From positions 19,534,519 through 19,598,518 of the forward strand of contig NC_133287.1 in the NCBI RefSeq assembly GCF_005239225.2: a DNA stretch of 64,000 nucleotides. The letters run 5' to 3'. The notes under the pieces were generated by a model that was given only the letters and a program-made list of their open reading frames with translations, was not told the origin of the DNA and searched no databases. A program made the position numbers and the translations under genes. Each line of letters begins with the position of its first letter. Position 1 is the stretch's first letter. Positions 1 through 11,240 of the stretch are shown here, one piece after another. The DNA is from Populus alba (Eukaryota > Streptophyta > Magnoliopsida > Malpighiales > Salicaceae).

Positions 1-54
1 GGAAGCCCTGGAATGTTATCTTCTCCAAGAAAACACAATTATTTATAACCTGTT

Positions 55-245
55 TGAAATAGTAGTTATAGTTGCTAGTATTTTTTATTTAAAAATATAT
101 TAAAATAATATTTTTTAAAAAATTATTTTTAATATTAACACATAAAAATGATGTGAAAACACTAAAAATATTAATTTGAAGTAAAGAAAAAAAATAAAAA
201 AATTTAAATTTTTTCAAAAACGTTTTTTAAACGCAAAAATAAATT
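55..245. repeat. AT-rich MITE-like element
   Basis: A block of about 190 bp of A/T runs with the internal order seen in many other places in the window: a half rich in T runs, an 'aaaattatttttaatattaacac' type core, then A-rich sequence ending in 'aaacgcaaaaataaa'. It belongs to the dispersed family whose best ends are at 62782-62999. The edges are approximate and the copy is degraded. Confidence 0.55.
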
Positions 246-1559
246 GATTTTTTTTTACTTAAATTATTCAATTTTCTGGGTACCAAATGGAGTATTTAGA
301 TAACACGTAATTATTGTCTCAGGAGATAAAAAGAGACAGAAACATATTCTGTTGGAGACATATTGTTAAAAAGAAAAAGATATAAACTCAAAATAAATGT
401 CATTAAAATATTTGTTTGTACTTTTAAAACAAAAAATACAAGAGAGAGAGAGGTATGTTCATCTGTCTTCATTATTTTAAATATTTTTTTTCGAAGTACT
501 AAAATATTTCTTGTTGTCCAATAGAAGACAAGGGAATGTTTTATATTGTTGTTTTGTAATGTGAAAATAGTTGGATTTTCCATGGAAGGTTCTAAATTAA
601 TCAGATATAGTTTTTCAGTTGGATATATCTAGGTGCTCGTTTTGATAAATCAATGGAAGCTATCATCAGCTTTTAGAAAAAAAAAACAGAGACAGCTAAA
701 ATGTTAGTGTTAAGTGATTATGGGTCTTCTGACTACGCAGCATGTTCAAGCCCTGAGTACAGTGGACAGTGGCCTGTAGAAAAATGGTAATTGTAAAGTT
801 CTATTATCATTTCATTATTGCACAAATGGCTCTTTTCTTCCTGGAAAATCTCAAGAGTAGTTATTACTTATTAGGAAAGGGGCCCACTGAAATGCATCTT
901 GAAGTTGATGAATAGATCATATACTCAACAAGCACTTAATAGAGTGTCTTTTAAAAGTATTTTTTAATTCAATTTTTTTATATATATTAATGCTTTAGAT
1001 TAAAAACAAAATCTAAAAATTAACTTAATGTTTTTTTAGATAAAAATAATTTAAAAAACAAATCAAGCTATAAAAACAAACACTCTCACGGATCAAATAG
1101 CCTTAACGATCAACTTATTTTAATTTACCAGTCTAAAATGGTAAATATGGATGATAATTGATAAACAATGACTATGACAGCCATAAATTATAGGTTGTAA
1201 ACTAGCCATTTAATCTGTGCTTTGTCGTGTTTTTTTTTTTTATAAAAAAATATTGGCTATGCTAGTTGTTTTAACGTGTTTTTTTGCATAAAAAATTTGA
1301 AAGTATAAATTGAAAAGTCTATGTAAGCACGATTAAGATATTTCATAATATAAAATGAGACATGCATTCGATTGTATTTACTAACTTATTTTTAAAAATA
1401 AATAAAAAATAAATCCACACTTTAAAAAAAAATAATGACTTTAAAGTTAAATACAAATGAAACTGACTGAATAGATCCACGTTATCAACAATATAATTTA
1501 AAAATGAATATTCTTTTTAAAATAAATTTCATTTATATATAAAAAAAAACATTGCAGGT

Positions 1560-2140
1560 GAATTGGGATAATACATTGAAAAATAAAATAGAAAAATAAC
1601 AACTAAAAAAAATTATATTGACAAAAAAATATGCAAAAACCGTGGTCTAAATCATGAGGCCAAGATAAATCCATAGGAAAAACTTAAAGATAATCACAAA
1701 ACCAATATTTAAAAAAAAAAAACTAACGCAAAACAAAACGATCATATGAAGCTGGATGCCAAAAAAATTAAATGTTGAAAAATGAAACAAGAAAAAAACA
1801 ATTACATAAAAGGATCATAAATAAATGAGGGTGAGAAAAAAAAACATTAACTAGAGGGATAAAAAAATCTCAATTGGAAGGTTTAATTGGACTAAGAAAT
1901 AGCTTTAACAACAAGAAAACAAATCAAAAGAATAAGGATCAAATTAAAAAAAAAAACATAGAATTTTATTAAAGGATAAAATTAAAAGAAAATACGGACC
2001 AAAATGAAAAACTAAACATATGAGAAGTTGCAAATGAATGACTAAATTGAAAAGAATAAAAAATTTTATAAATGAAATAAGAAATTAATAGAACGAGGAC
2101 TGAAATTGATAAGTAAGAAACAAAGACAATAATGGTATAC
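1560..2140 (-). repeat. A-rich quasi-periodic repeat tract (LTR-like)
   Basis: The tract repeats short phrases such as 'aaggatcaaatt', 'acggaccaaaatg' and 'gaggactgaaattg' every 40-70 bases between A runs. Read on the minus strand these become 'aatttggtccg'-like phrases, the same style as the tract at 21850-22350. I associate this pattern with long terminal repeats or internal non-coding parts of plant Ty3/gypsy elements, from memory. No reverse transcriptase or integrase coding is visible. Confidence 0.4.
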
Positions 2141-2895
2141 ATTACTTGTTAGAAAAGAGAGAGAGAAAAAATAAAAATCAAACGATCATCAATGACAATC
2201 TAACCATTATAAGCTGTCCACGCCACTCTAAATGGAAGAAAACAAGGTGGCGTATTTAGGGAGACAGTGGTAGGCTAGTTACGTCCTCCGGTGGCGTCTA
2301 CGTGCTGGAACGTATTGAGTACGCTCTGATAACTTTAAACATTAAAAAAAAAAAATATCAAAATGCTACCAACGACCTCGACAATTACACTAAATACTCA
2401 TAAGAAAGTACAAAAATACCTCTAAAGATGATATTGCATTGCATATTAAATTTTGAAAATCTCAAAACTCTACTATCTAGTAGCATAATAATTTTTTTGA
2501 CTTTGAGGGCAAATATGTATTTTTACTATTAAAAATTTTATGCAAAGTCAAGAAAATCTTAATCAACAATTCTATATTTTATCAACAATATAAAATAAAT
2601 CAACAATTCTATATTTTATTGACTTTAAAGGTAAAAAAAAAATAATTTTATTGTGACGGAAAAAAAAAACATCGACAGCCCCCAAGAAACTTAATTTTCT
2701 TGAATTAACGAGCACAAAGATAATTTCACTATAACCCCAAACATATTTTACCGTGAATTGAGCCCATTCCAGTTTTGTTTCTAAGGTAATGTAATGAAGG
2801 GATTTTGTCTCATTTCTTTTTTCTTTTAAATTGAGCAACATCAATTTGATTTGATATTCAAAAGAATTTAAAATTTTGGAAAAAATAATAATAAT

Positions 2896-2902
2896 GTTGA
2901 GA

Positions 2903-2935
<33 letters not shown>

Positions 2936-2975
2936 ACCTTAATCTGGCGCCTTAGACCAACTCGGCCATCTCAAC
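2896..2975 (-). tRNA. tRNA-Leu (anticodon AAG)
   Basis: On the minus strand this folds as a complete class II tRNA. The acceptor stem GTTGAGA pairs with the 3' TCTCAAC, the D arm is GGCCGAGTTGGTCTAAGGC, the anticodon stem-loop is CCAGA-TTAAGGT-TCTGG with anticodon AAG (reads CUU), there is a long variable arm, and the T arm contains GGTTCAAATCC. No intron is present. Downstream on the minus strand there is a run of T (plus-strand 2881-2886), a normal Pol III stop. It is isolated from protein genes. Confidence 0.95.
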
Positions 2976-3239
2976 ATTGTTGATGACTTAACGTATTATA
3001 AGAATATATATATGTCTTACCGCTATGTCCTGCGTAGTAGAGCTGCAAGGCATTTAAAACGTTTAAAACTCGATTGTTGTCAGTGAAAGACTAAATGAGT
3101 GTTACTGAGTTGGAGTGTCCTGATTCAACGATCCCACTCGAAATACTAAAATTACTGATTTGATTAGATATAAAATTACCGATGGCCGGCACTTTCAAGA
3201 AAATTTGGCATGTTCCAATGTAACCTATGATTTGATTAG

Positions 3240-3415
3240 ATATGAACTTTTGTCAAGCGTTTTTTAAAATAATTATTTATTTTTTTACTTTAAATTATTT
3301 TTTTTATATTTTCATATTGTCTTGATATTCTAATATTAAAAATAAATTTAAAAATAAAAAATATTATTTTATATATTTAAAAAATAAAAAACAATAATAT
3401 GTAACTGTTTTCTAA
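3240..3415. repeat. AT-rich MITE-like element
   Basis: A copy of the dispersed family: T-rich left part, core 'gatattctaatattaaaaataaattt', and A-rich right part ending in 'aaaaaacaataatatgtaac'. Orientation is reversed relative to the copy at 55-245. Ends are not sharp. Confidence 0.5.
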
Positions 3416-3559
3416 CCAAGTCTATCTTTATCAACAACCAATTCCTCCAACTAATCAATTCCTAATCCAGTCCATTTGGTTTTTGGGGAGCTTTAATTTG
3501 GCCTCATGGTCGGAGCATAAGCACATATGAGGGGGATCATTGTTCACACAATAAATAAA

Positions 3560-3740
3560 AAAAAGTATGATTATGATTATTTTTTAAAGTTTTATTATTA
3601 AAATATATATTAATAATATATATTTTAATTTTTAAAAAGTATTTTTGAGATTAGCACATCAAAATAATTTAAAAATATTAATATAAAATAAAAATAATTT
3701 AATTTTTAAAAAATATTTTTCAAATACAGTGCCAAACACA
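3560..3740. repeat. AT-rich MITE-like element
   Basis: Left end 'gtatgattatgattat', core 'tttttgagattagcacatc', right end 'caaatacagtgccaaacaca'. The 'gccaaacac' end is the family hallmark. Confidence 0.6.
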
Positions 3741-3748
3741 AAAAGAAT

Positions 3749-3890
3749 ATTTGGATATGAGGTAACTTGTGTTTTTTTTTAGTAAAAAACATATTTTTAT
3801 AGCTTTTAAAGATATAATTAGATGTTATTTATACTTCAAATATATTATATTTTTTTTAAAAAAACAACCATATTTCTAAGCCAAACACCT
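3749..3890. repeat. AT-rich MITE-like element, short
   Basis: Begins 'atttggatatgaggtaa' and ends 'tatttctaagccaaacac', so the ends are imperfect inverted repeats. It sits immediately beside the previous element, which suggests adjacent or nested insertion. Confidence 0.45.
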
Positions 3891-4062
3891 CTAAATATCC
3901 AAGGTGATGTCTAGCATTAGCAAAAGAAAAATGGCGAAACCCCACTCACTAACCATGAGTGACGATGCCTGTATCAAGAATTAAACAACCAATAAGAGTT
4001 AAGTGGCATCGAAGGTACAAATCAGCACTAAACCTAATGCATTATATTGGTTAATTAATTGC

Positions 4063-4253
4063 ATGTTTGAATATGATTATGTTTTTTTTTAAAAAAAATG
4101 TTTTTTTAATGTATTTTTTATTTAAAAAAATATATCAATAATAGTTTTTTTATTTTTAAAATTAAGATATTAAAATTAAAATGATTTGAAAAAAAAAAAA
4201 TATTAATTTAAAATTTTTTTTAAAATATTTTTATAAACACAATGGTAAACACG
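4063..4253. repeat. AT-rich MITE-like element
   Basis: Left end 'tgtttgaatatgattatg' and right end 'aaacacaatggtaaacac' form imperfect terminal inverted repeats. The interior is T-rich then A-rich, as in the rest of the family. Confidence 0.6.
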
Positions 4254-4967
4254 CTTTAAGAGAAAGTTCAAGGAACCTCTTGTCGGATTTGACAGCACAA
4301 TTATCTTATAATAGAATGGTAATGGCATGGTCAATGGAGATTAAAGCGTGTAAACAACGACCAGACAAGGACTCGAGGGATGTTTGGGCTTCCTGGCAGC
4401 ACATTCGATGATGGGACTGGCTAGGCCATCGAACTGTGGATTTGACGTATAATGTCTGATTTAATTCATTCAAATTACAGGGCAACAGCAGCCTCCAACA
4501 ATTAAGATATGTGATTTTTACCGTAAAACCTCGAAAGGGAATTCAGATATATGGAAGTGCCATGTTGAGGCTCGTATCGTGAAGAATGTGCAATCAAGTC
4601 CTTGAATTGTAATTTTTATGCCAATCTATGCCTCCCATCCATTTTGTTTTTCCAAATTTCCCATGTGTCTTCATGCGTCCACAGGCAAGAGAAGGTGTTG
4701 TCATGTGCACAGAAAGTAGAGTGAAAGAGAAAGATCCTTTTAGACCATCAAATCTTTAAGATGATAATGTTTTATTTTTTTTTATTTTTCATATTAATAT
4801 ATTTTAAATATTTTAAAAATACAAAAAGGAAAATCAATTTAAAACAAAAAAACAAACACTCCCGTCTAAAAGGGAAATGACATGCATTGGAGTTAGGATC
4901 TTTCCCTACAGCATTGGGTGGTTCCGAGAAAAGTATAAAGCAAAAGGAAATCTAACAGCAGAAAAAG

Positions 4968-5105
4968 AAAGCTTTTGCATGCTCTTTAATGAAAAAGCTT
5001 TTGCATGCTCTTTAACATATACATCTTGGCCATCTGCTTTGCCCTTGATCTCTACGATGAGTCTGTCCTCTTTTACCCATCCCTGTGGCCATCTGCTTTG
5101 CTCTT
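4968..5105. repeat. Small nested direct repeats
   Basis: The phrase 'aaagcttttgcatgctcttt' occurs at 4968 and again 26 bases later at 4994, in direct orientation. A second phrase, 'ggccatctgctttg', occurs at 5029 and 5087, and the second copy is followed by 'ctctttaatgaa', which also follows the first phrase. This looks like local slippage or template switching. Confidence 0.7.
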
Positions 5106-7607
5106 TAATGAATCATCGTCTTGCTCGCGAGTCCAGTATTCTGCTTCTGTCATCACAGGGATCATTTTCTTTGTTTTCTTTTAATTTTTTATTGTGGTAT
5201 GTCCGGCGTTTGTATATACATTGATTAATTTTACAAGTTTTGAAACTAATAATTATATAAATCTCTGATTTAAATTTGTAATTATTAAAAAACTCGTGAT
5301 TATTAAAAAGCAAGTATTTACTTTCAGAGATGATGCCTACAAGCACAGCATGACAGAGGCAACAGAATTGTCTTCGCCTTGTTCAGCTAGGGGTGAGAAG
5401 GGCATACAGGGCCCAATTACATTTACAGGCCGGCCCATGAGATCAACTCCTTAGACAGTAGAATCATCAATCAAAACAGAATCAGAATGGACCATTGCCC
5501 CGTTAAGATAATTTTCTTTTGGGCCAGGTAATCCAGCGAGGACCATAAAAATGCTCCATGGAGTAGAAACCACATGGTCAGTAGAATCTTGATAGCTTTT
5601 TACAGAGAGATAGAGGAACTGCTTTATTGATTCTGTGCCTGAAGTTTATCGAGTGACCCTCAGACTGGCAAGTCAAGAAAGAGTTGTTTTAAAAATTGCA
5701 AAACAAGAAAATATGTGCGGTGTAAAGAGCCAAAAATGGATGCATGAACAATCAATTTTACTGTTCCCGAAGGAATGTCACGTCCATATATTCCCCTTTT
5801 CTTTATTGGAAACATGAAAAATAACAACAATCTAATTTCCTTTTTAAAATGCCAATCAACACATCTTTATTATTATTTTTTCTTGTTTGTTTTATATTTC
5901 AGAAAAAAAATTTTTTTTTGCTTCAACTTTTTTTTATTTTAAAAATTATTTTAATGTACTAATAACTTTTCTTGCCAAAGATATGCATGCTGCATTCAAA
6001 AGCTGCCGACCCAAATACCAAACTATGCACCTAAAATACGTGGGCACAAGTTTATTGCCATGAAAAAGGAAAAGAAAAAAATCCAAGCATCCCTCTCTTT
6101 TCCTACGAAATAGACAACGAAATGATAAACTTGTATTTTACAATATCATAGTATATCTAGCTCAGAGACCCAATCAAACTTTTAATCTATATCAAAAAAA
6201 TTTTAAAAAAATCAACTTAAAATTGACCCAGGTCAATCTAATCAAAACATAATTTGATTTTAAAAACAAAATTAAAATAATATCATGTTTTTAAAAAATA
6301 AACAAATCAATCATATCAACCCAGTTAACCCGTTTATCCTATAATATGTGTCTTATAATCGTGCCTTAAACGAGATCACAGGTTGGGAAGAGTTTGTCTA
6401 GCATATGAAATCAGAGACCTTCTCTCATGAGATTTTATCCCTAGAGATTTAATCAGTAGAATGCATTCGAAATATGCGATGAGGAAATTGTCGTACTTTT
6501 CTTTTTCGAGCACAAGGAAATATAATAACATCTTAGTGTAAGGATAAATATTATCTAGCAATGTTTCATATAATGATAGAATGCCCTGTTTTTTTGCCAA
6601 CCGCATGATATTGCCAACGCAACCATGATACAGGGGTGGCATTTATGCCCCCTGCCTCCCAGGAAAAAAAAAAAAAAAAAAAAAGACTTGCCCAAGTATT
6701 ATCATTTATCTCTCAAAATCTTTTTTTTTTTTTTAAAAAAAAAAAAGCAAAGCGCGGATCTAAATAAATTGAACATGCACATCATTGACGGTTAATTTAA
6801 ATATACATATAAAAAAACAAGGATATCACTATCCGATGCTAATGTCACATCGATATTGTACTACCACTATAACATGAATATAGTCTAAAGGCTTCTCATG
6901 CTACATCAAGCTTTTCTATTCATATTTGTCTGAAACTAGCAGACATGAACCTTCAATATCCCCAGCTCAATTCACCAGAGAATCAGATGATTCAATAAAC
7001 ATAAGCCTTCACACAATCCAAGCCCAACAAATTGCTTTCTTGCGGAATATTTTACCCCTAGAGCAACAAATGAAAGATTCAAATCTTCGAAAAGAGAAGC
7101 ATATCTTCAAGGGATTTTAAAATACCTTGTTAATAAGGGATAAGATCAAGTTTGGAAAACTCTAAAAATGTGGTGGCATTCCACCATACGTGATTATCAA
7201 TGGATCACTGACAGAGGACTAAGCTGCCCTTGTAAAGGGGAAAAAAATGAGAGAAATTTCATTATCTTGCACGCCTAGCAGCGATAGAGATGGAGTACAT
7301 AGAAAATCTCAAAATTTAGTCCAACAATCTTATAAAGAAAAGGAGTTTGGTACGAATCCACAAGCGTCGATGGTAGTAGAAAAGGACTCTGCCACTGAAG
7401 CCATTGGTGGTGTTGCCACCATTGTAGTTTTTTAACATGTGGATTGTGGGGGCAATTCCAGCCGTGGGTTCTCAAGAAATGCTTTTGCTTTTATATGATA
7501 TATTTATTCATAGTTTAAGACCAAACATCGGAAACACAGCTACGTGTCATTGGCTTGTGAGAGGTAAAACATGAGATGATGGGCAACAGCTGTGTTCATG
7601 TTTAAAG

Positions 7608-7637
7608 GTTGACTTGTTGACAGTGTCAAGTGTCAAC
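7608..7637. promoter_or_regulatory. Cluster of four WRKY-type TGAC cores
   Basis: Two GTTGAC motifs (7608 and 7616) are followed by two GTCAA motifs on the opposite strand, the last ending in GTCAAC at 7637. All four lie within 30 bases, about 220 bases upstream of the PSK TATA box. TTGAC is the core of the W-box bound by WRKY factors. That this cluster regulates PSK is inference. Confidence 0.45.
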
Positions 7638-7854
7638 CACTATTGCATTGATTTTTGTAGTCTTTAAGACTTTGCCCAGACCACTATGGCAGACAGTGAC
7701 CAAAGCTTTTCTCTCTTTAATCCAAATAATGGTGTTAGCACACAGCATGGAGTGCAGTTTACTAAGGGAGGTCGGTCCCGCGAGGTGAGGTCATGCAACG
7801 GCCTCTTTTGCGAACCTTCATGTGACTCTTACAGCGTTTTGCTCTCTGCATGTG

Positions 7855-7860
7855 TATATA
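7855..7860 (+). promoter_or_regulatory. Putative TATA box of PSK
   Basis: TATATA lies 105 bases before the PSK start codon and is followed by a pyrimidine-rich 'tctgtcttcttcttccacc' leader typical of plant 5' untranslated regions. It would place transcription start near 7885-7890. Confidence 0.5.
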
Positions 7861-7959
7861 TGCGTCTGTCTTCTTCTTCCACCACCCCAACTCCCAGCCC
7901 CCATCTCTTCAAGTCTAAACTCTCTGCCTGTGTGCAACAGAATCTAGAAGGCCAAAACC

Positions 7960-8433
7960 ATGAAGCAAACCCTTCATTACAAAGCTCTTCTCCTCTTCCT
8001 TCTTGTCCTTGTTCATTCCTCAGAATTATCTGCGCGTTTCCTATTAAGCAAACAAGGTAATCTTCCTCCCCCTCCTCCTCCTCTACCTACTTTGTTGGAA
8101 AGAGTCTGCTGTCTTCAGAAACTGAAGTTTTGAATGTTTTGCAGGGAAAGAGGATTTGAACCTGAAAGAAATCACCAGCGAAGGGACTTTTGTGGAAACG
8201 GAGGGCAGTGAATTGATAACGAATGTAAGCTTCAACCTTTTTCTGTACTGTCACGATTTCGTCATAAATGAACCACAGCTTATATGAGTTTTTTTTCTTG
8301 TTTTTTTTTTATATGTTTTCAGCAGCTAATGGGGTTAGAGGTGTGTCATAGTGGAGACGAGGAATGTTTCAAGAGAAGGATAATTGCAGAGGCTCACTTG
8401 GACTATATCTACACCCAGCATCACAAGCCCTGA
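7960..8433 (+). CDS. PSK: Phytosulfokine precursor (preproPSK)
   Basis: This encodes the 95-residue precursor of the sulfated pentapeptide growth hormone phytosulfokine. Exons are 7960-8056, 8145-8224 and 8323-8433, all with GT-AG junctions and in frame. Residues 1 to about 25 are a hydrophobic signal peptide ([18 protein letters not shown]). A variable acidic propeptide follows. The hallmark Cys-His...Cys segment ([13 protein letters not shown]) precedes the mature peptide Tyr-Ile-Tyr-Thr-Gln, encoded at 8404-8418 and preceded by His-Leu-Asp. In the family the two tyrosines are sulfated by a Golgi tyrosylprotein sulfotransferase and a subtilase releases the peptide to the apoplast, where PSKR receptor kinases bind it. 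The third exon follows tandem CAGCAG, so two acceptors (8323 or 8326) could add or drop one Gln. Length and exon layout match the family, and the mature peptide is intact. Confidence 0.95.
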
Positions 8434-8560
8434 CACTTCAACTTCATAAATTGAATTGAGTGTCATGGTTTTCCATGTCCAATTTAGGTCTAAATCCCCT
8501 ACATATTTTATATATATATACACGCTATAGTCTTCTCCTCAAAATGACAACAACAACATT

Positions 8561-8945
8561 AAGTGCAGCTATGTCCAGTTCAACGCTTATCTCTCTTTGT
8601 AATGACGAGTCTACCTATGTTAGTCTATGTTTTCTTAGTACTGCTGTGGTATTGACCCCAAGTGTTCACCAGAGAAAGAGACGGAGAGGAAAACATTGCA
8701 ATTTCAGTGAAGGAAAATGTAAACCACTAGTCTTTTTCTGAACAGAGATTTCTGTGCGTGCTTGATAATGTTACTATACAATTAAGTGCAATGAAAGCTT
8801 ATTTCTATGTATTTCTCTGTGTGAGGTGAGTCTACGAGTTCTTAGTATTTCTAGACCATGGTCCACTAGTTTCACCGGAGAGATGGAGAGAAAGAGTGAA
8901 AAAGGACGGAGCGGGCATTCAATTTCAGTAAAGGTTAAAAGCCTG
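8561..8945 (+). repeat. Imperfect tandem duplication downstream of PSK
   Basis: Two blocks offset by about 222 bases (8561-8724 and 8784-8945) share in order 'attaagtgca', 'gagtctac', 'ttcttagta', 'caccagagaaagaga' / 'caccggagagatggagaga', and 'caatttcagt(g/a)aagg'. The copies differ by many substitutions and small gaps, so the duplication is old. No coding function is seen. It may lie in or just beyond the PSK 3' untranslated region. Confidence 0.6.
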
Positions 8946-11114
8946 AATGCTGACCAAATTAGCTCCAGAGTCCAGACCTACGTAAGAAGAGCACTGCCGA
9001 AGTATTGAAATCTTGTTAGGTGAATTTGGGATTGGGCATTAAAGCAATTAGAATAGACAGTTGGGAAGTTGTGCTCAGTGAATTCAGAGACAGATTTCAA
9101 CTGCATTCACGGTTCATGGCATCATCTTAAATACTTAATTAACTACGCAGCTTACATGCACTTCTTTTCAAGAGGAAATTATACAGTTTAACATCATTTG
9201 CTTAATGGGTACAGTTTTGATTCCCATCCCTTCCCAAGCCGATTTCGATAAAACAATGAACATGAAGCTTTCTTAATATTATTCCTGTATGCAAGCCCTA
9301 AGATGTACCTCTCTAAAGACCACATGTTTTCATATCCTGTTTCCCTTGGTAATGCTACTTTTGGTCGAGCTATGTTTATGATCTATCTCTTAGATGATGA
9401 CCTTGCTCTTTCAAATGCAATCGAAACTAGAAAAGGAAGATCATTTCATATCCATGTGATGTGCAGAAATAAAAACGAGAAACAAAAGGGTTTTGGAGGA
9501 CTACATAACACAATTGTGATTCGAGGTTTTATTCCATTCAACGGTGCTCCTGTCGGGTTTTAATCTGCCATACACGTATTGGACCTATACGTACAGTTAA
9601 ACTAGTCAAAGAAAATGAAATTAGATGCTCGATTCCATATTAGCTGTACAATCCCACAATCCATATTCTATTTGTTCCAACTTCTTTGATTTAAACAAAG
9701 GACTACAACTTGGGAATGGTGAATTTAGAAATAGAGCATCTTTCCTTGCCATGCAGCCTGTTGTCATGCATTATCTACTTTATCCCTTTCATGTGAGAAT
9801 TATTAATAGTAGTTAAAAGCATCGTGATAATAATTTTCTACTTTAGTAATAGATGACAAATGACCCATTGTGCAAGGATTGGATGAAGGGTCCAGTTCCA
9901 TGATGGTGCACCAACTTTAGTTTATATTTTTCTAATTCCTCCGTTGATACTGAAAGAGTAGAGGAAGAAAAGTTTGCAATTCCAATCTCTTACCTTGATA
10001 TGAATCCGTTCGCCAGTGGCATGTCGCACTCCTCCCATTCAGTAAAGCTCTCAGGGCCCATAAAGCTCGCTTTGTCCACTCTGTTACCCGATGTTGCCAA
10101 TCCATGACAAGGTAATAACCCTACCACTCAACAACTTAAATTATCAATAACTCACAAATAGACCTCACCATTTGCAATTTCTCTTGGTAGCTCGGAAGTT
10201 TCTTCAGCCAAAATCCTTCTCTTTGGTGAGTACTATGCATAGCTTTTATCTTTCCGCTAACTCTGATATCAAAAGGGTTTGTGTGTACCAAACAAGGCGA
10301 CTAATGTAGATGCGAGGCGAAGTGTTGAGGTAAAAGTAAATCGCCTCGTTTTTTAACATCGAAATATGATTGATAAATGTGCCTGAATCCTAACATAACA
10401 GTTTTTAACTCAATTCATTGCCTGCTTGTTAACCAAAGTTTCTCCTTCAGCTAACTATTCACTAATTGTATTTTCCTTCCAAGAATTAGAAGACAGTTCT
10501 TCTCAGAGATGGGATTCTTCAGCTATGTTTGAAACAAGATCTGCAATTTCAAATGTCTGCCAACCTCAATCATTTGTGAAGAAAACCAGACCAGGTTGTG
10601 ACTGATAGTGAAACAAATATGGAAGGGAAACATGTATAAAATCATTATTATATGCAGAAACAAGAAAGGATAAAAACATGCATATCAATGTAGAACAAAT
10701 GATCTCGAGAGTCATTGCCACTGCTTTTGAAATCCAACTGCTGATTCATAGCAGTAAAATCATTGTCACGCACTGGATCATTATCGATGATGAGAATTGT
10801 TGTAAATCATCAACAAATAAAAGTGCAGGCATCTTTCCTTCTTGTCTCGGAAAATTTAGATTCGTGTTACAGATTTCAAAATACACGAAAAAATACGATC
10901 ATCACACATAATCATGTAATTAATTCGTAAATCTATGCAAATTCAGATAAACAATTGCGGATACAGAGAGAGTATTTGAAGCTAAATTGAAAATTATTTT
11001 CAATTCAAAATCAAGTCAAGGAGAAGAAATCACCTTGCCAGACACGGCGGTCTCTGACGATCTCTTTTACGTTGGGAAAAGCCGCGGGGCTGCGTTTTAG
11101 GGGGGACCCGTACG

Positions 11115-11240
11115 CGTTTTGATCTGGGAAGTGGGAATGCTTCGTATATTGGAGAGGGATATGGGCCCATAAGATGTTGAAAGTTTTGAATGGTTGAACA
11201 GGCCCATCTATAAAAGAATGCAAGCATTTGGGCTTTTAGC
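11115..11240 (-). promoter_or_regulatory. Site-II-rich putative promoter, minus strand
   Basis: Read on the minus strand the patch contains AAAGCCCAAAT, a TTTTATAG TATA-like sequence, ATGGGCCTG, and the palindromic ATGGGCCCAT. TGGGCC/GGCCCA are site II motifs common in promoters of plant housekeeping genes. A GC-rich segment and a possible splice donor (CTGGCAAG|GTGATT near 11030) follow. I could not find a recognisable protein downstream, so the transcript, if real, is unidentified. Confidence 0.3.

Larger units (their letters stand above)
1..2895. other. Gene-free AT-rich flank
   Basis: I see no supportable gene here. The stretch holds a small inverted-terminus repeat near 55-245, a weaker similar AT-rich block at about 945-1090, an A-rich quasi-periodic tract at about 1560-2140, and a short more GC-rich patch around 2215-2330 with no coding signal. 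Open frames in it are short and biased to Phe, Lys, Ile and Asn, as expected from AT-rich noise. Confidence 0.6.
2976..7600. other. Repeat-rich intergenic region
   Basis: No gene can be supported. AT-rich inverted-terminus elements occupy about 3240-3415, 3560-3740, 3749-3890, 4063-4253 and 4760-4860. A small nested duplication lies at 4968-5105. Homopolymer A/T tracts occur at 6660-6750. Short open frames at 5635-5817, 6376-6642, 6926-7120 and 7247-7435 have no recognisable domain, start context or splice pattern, so I do not call them genes. Confidence 0.55.

Noticed and set aside
2572..2919. 115-codon minus-strand open frame
   Set aside because: It overlaps the tRNA-Leu gene and is otherwise AT-rich composition with no domain.
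9845..10108. Possible two-exon small protein on the minus strand (ATG at 10108)
   Set aside because: The candidate intron with clean GT-AG ends is only 44 bases, shorter than plant introns normally are. Without it the frame is just 57 codons, and neither version is recognisable.
10480..10605. Open stretch on the plus strand ending in KKTRPGCD-stop after an acceptor-like site
   Set aside because: No upstream exon or start could be linked to it and the peptide matches nothing I know.
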